From Bacteroidales bacterium UBA1215 (GTDB taxonomy: Bacteria > Bacteroidota > Bacteroidia > Bacteroidales > WCHB1-69), in contig DBXJ01000094.1 in the NCBI GenBank assembly GCA_002309475.1, positions 14,956 to 23,337 of the forward strand: a stretch of 8,382 bases of DNA. The letters run 5' to 3'. Under the pieces are notes generated by a model. It did not search any database. It saw only the letters and a list, made by a program, of their open reading frames with translations, and had not been told where the DNA came from. Below are positions 6,388 through 8,382 of this stretch, in pieces; position 1 is the first letter of the stretch; each line of letters starts with the position of its first letter. Both the position numbers and the translations under genes were made by a program.

Positions 6388-8382
6388 TTAAATGTTATTA
6401 TATTTCATGGTAAATCTTATGCCAACATATCCCATTATGCCCATAATAGGTCCCCATATCATGGAAGCATCAAAAGTTGTGCCAAACGGGTTGGTGGCAT
6501 CCAAAATAGGAGTCTTTTGGCGGTAATTAGTAAGATTTTCACCGCCAATATATATATCTATATATTTGAATTTCCGTGTTATTTGTGCATTCAGACCAAA
6601 ATATGCAGGTGTTTTCATCTTTTTCAATTCATCAGGCAAAAGTTCGGGATGGGCGTTGAAAAATGTGATATAAGCATCCGGCAGGCAGGATTGGCTGTGA
6701 AATTGCAAGGTTAACGCAAATTTCCATCGTTCATATCTAGTGGCATAGTTGATGCTCAGCAAAGCCTTGTGCGGAGGAAGCAGTGCTTTGGTATGTGCGG
6801 TGTTGTTGATATTTTCTTTTGTTAAAGTATATCTGTATGCCGCCGTTATTTCCATTCTTTTAATCGGATATAATTGCAATTCGGCTTGAACGGCATGCGA
6901 ATATGCTTTGTTATGGGTGTTTCGAAAATATACGGTATAGTAATCTTGGTCTATATCGGCAATGTTTTGATGTACAAAATAGGTATAATAGTAGTCTATC
7001 ATAAAAGAGCATTGCTGATGATTGATGTTAAAATGTTGGGTGAAATTCACTCCGGCATTGTAGGCTTCTTCCGCCTGCGGAAATTCTTTTACCACCAATT
7101 CTTTGCCACTTGCCATCAAACCGATGTTTTCCATCAGCGGGTGAGGCGTTCTGTATCCCTTTCCTGCAGACATGCGAAGTGTACTGGTAGGTGTGAATTG
7201 CCATTTTACATGCATACGCGGTGTCCAAAATAGTCCGTATAGATTGTTATAATCCAGACGAAATCCGGCAATAATCGCCAATTTATCTTTTAGTATATAA
7301 CAATATTGTGCAAAAGCACCCGGTACTATTTCCGTGTGTTTAAACCGATAATTTGCTTCTGGTATGTGAATGGTCAGTAATTGATACCACTCGAAAAAAT
7401 AATCTACATTACAACTCAATCCTGCATCTATCTTATGCCGGTTGCGTTTGTCCAGATAATTTTCGTAGAATACGTTGACATAGCCGCTCAGTTGTCTGGC
7501 TTGGTATGCTTTTAGTCCGTAATAGGCATCGTAATCATGAAAAGTGAATGACACTATGGAGCCTATACTTTCATTTTCGCCTTTGAGAAAAATTCCGTTT
7601 TTGTCTATGAGGTTAAAACGATGGTTTTGTATGCCTATACAATAACGGTCGGCACTTCCTTTGTCGGTTCTACGCACATTGTTTTCCCCGCTGAGGCGAT
7701 TGTCATATAGGTAACTGTAGAGCAGATGTCCAGATAGTTTGTTAGGAATGGCATAGTCCCATCGGTTCATCAAGTTTACATGGGTGTTTAATGGTGCATC
7801 CATAAAACCGTCATGATTGTGGTCCATTCTTAGCGGTGTATTTTCCACGTGTCCCAATATCATGGTGCTGACATTCTCTTTTACAGGAATGCGGGTGTTG
7901 AAATTTAATTCATTGCGTAACTGAGTGTTTAAAAATGCGTTGATAAACACTTTTTCTTTGTTGGTTTCGGGTTTTTTATAGATGATGGAAATTTGTCCCG
8001 TAATAGATTCATAGCCGTTGACAACCGAAGCGGTACCCTTGGATATATTGATACTTTCCATCCATGTTCCGGGTACATACAAAAGTCCTAAAGGCGTGGC
8101 AACCCCTCGTATGTAAGGTGTGTTTCCCAACATTATCTGGGTATATTTGCCGTCTAATCCCAACATTTGAATTTGCTTGGCACCGCTGACAGCATCGGAA
8201 TAGGATACATCCACCGATGCGTTGCTTTCAAAACTCTCCGCCAAATTGCAGCATGCCGCTACTCGCAATCCATCGGAAGTGATGACTTGTGTCAATATAG
8301 GTTGAGACGATACCAAGGAAGTGCCACTTGCCGTCACCTGTACCTCTTGCATCTGGTTGAAAGTCTTGAGTACTACTTTTAT
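6388..8382 (-). CDS. TonB-dependent outer-membrane receptor, 5' end beyond window
   Basis: Such receptors move a bound substrate across the outer membrane using energy from TonB-ExbBD. The 664 visible residues have no stop at the right edge, so the signal peptide and any N-terminal carboxypeptidase-like domain are missing; the internal ATG at 8350-8352 is not the true start. The plug domain begins near EVQVTASG and includes AACCNLAESFE (about 43-53 of the visible part), QIQMLGLDG, IRGVATPLGL, VPGTWMESI and SKGTASVVNGYESITGQI. The barrel follows from about 140, with a DHNHDGFMD loop at 187-195, and ends in the conserved IGGENLTNYRQKTPI, NPFG and FDASMIWGPIMG stretches. A few residues (MKYNNI) follow the final F-T barrel strand. 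This receptor family is often paired with HMA proteins in Bacteroidota, which with the downstream gene suggests metal or metallophore uptake; the substrate is not proven. Confidence 0.93.
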   Translation of the reverse strand: MKVVLKTFNQMQEVQVTASGTSLVSSQPILTQVITSDGLRVAACCNLAESFESNASVDVSYSDAVSGAKQIQMLGLDGKYTQIMLGNTPYIRGVATPLGLLYVPGTWMESINISKGTASVVNGYESITGQISIIYKKPETNKEKVFINAFLNTQLRNELNFNTRIPVKENVSTMILGHVENTPLRMDHNHDGFMDAPLNTHVNLMNRWDYAIPNKLSGHLLYSYLYDNRLSGENNVRRTDKGSADRYCIGIQNHRFNLIDKNGIFLKGENESIGSIVSFTFHDYDAYYGLKAYQARQLSGYVNVFYENYLDKRNRHKIDAGLSCNVDYFFEWYQLLTIHIPEANYRFKHTEIVPGAFAQYCYILKDKLAIIAGFRLDYNNLYGLFWTPRMHVKWQFTPTSTLRMSAGKGYRTPHPLMENIGLMASGKELVVKEFPQAEEAYNAGVNFTQHFNINHQQCSFMIDYYYTYFVHQNIADIDQDYYTVYFRNTHNKAYSHAVQAELQLYPIKRMEITAAYRYTLTKENINNTAHTKALLPPHKALLSINYATRYERWKFALTLQFHSQSCLPDAYITFFNAHPELLPDELKKMKTPAYFGLNAQITRKFKYIDIYIGGENLTNYRQKTPILDATNPFGTTFDASMIWGPIMGIMGYVGIRFTMKYNNI

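Noticed and set aside
6874..7233. A 119-codon open frame on the plus strand inside the receptor gene
   Set aside because: It lies wholly antisense to a well-supported TonB receptor, has no recognisable domain, and its composition is that of a reversed barrel gene.
8350..8352. ATG at the right edge as the receptor start
   Set aside because: The frame stays open to the window end, and the plug domain begins at once after this codon with no signal peptide, so the true start lies outside.

Overview
The window comes from an AT-rich member of the Bacteroidota, probably near Bacteroidales. The evidence is a RecA of Bacteroidota type (EHAFDRFYA and NQLREKIGV signatures), a Bacteroidota-type promoter octamer (TAnnTTTG), little sign of Shine-Dalgarno sites, a DUF7033-like deacetylase-type protein typical of this phylum, and a TonB-dependent receptor of the family with an AACCNL plug motif. 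I cannot name the genus.

Bases 1-257 form an AT-rich control region. It holds a good promoter -7 box (TATCTTTG, 216-223) facing right into recA and an identical box on the opposite strand (10-17) facing out of the left edge, so it looks like a divergent promoter region.

Bases 258-5861 hold six tightly packed plus-strand genes that look like one operon: recA, a TPR lipoprotein, an AI-2E/PerM-type permease, a small SpoU/TrmH-type RNA methyltransferase, a DUF7033-like polysaccharide-deacetylase-type protein, and thymidine kinase (tdk). Junctions are 1, 1, 4 and 1 nt, then a 10-nt overlap. Recombinational repair, tRNA/rRNA modification, thymidine salvage and envelope functions are thus likely carried on one transcript.

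A perfect 13-bp hairpin (5850-5879) overlaps the tdk stop codon and separates this operon from a convergent minus-strand pair. That pair is a TonB-dependent outer-membrane receptor (its 5' end lies beyond the right edge) followed 11 nt later by a secreted heavy-metal-associated (HMA) protein with a cysteine-rich tail. Together they suggest a metal uptake or metal handling locus, most likely copper or a related soft metal, though the metal is inferred.

I see no RNA genes, CRISPR array, insertion sequence or broken gene. The least ordinary features are the CC-repeat tail on the HMA protein, a 22-bp near-perfect palindrome inside its signal-peptide coding region, and the make-up of the recA operon.
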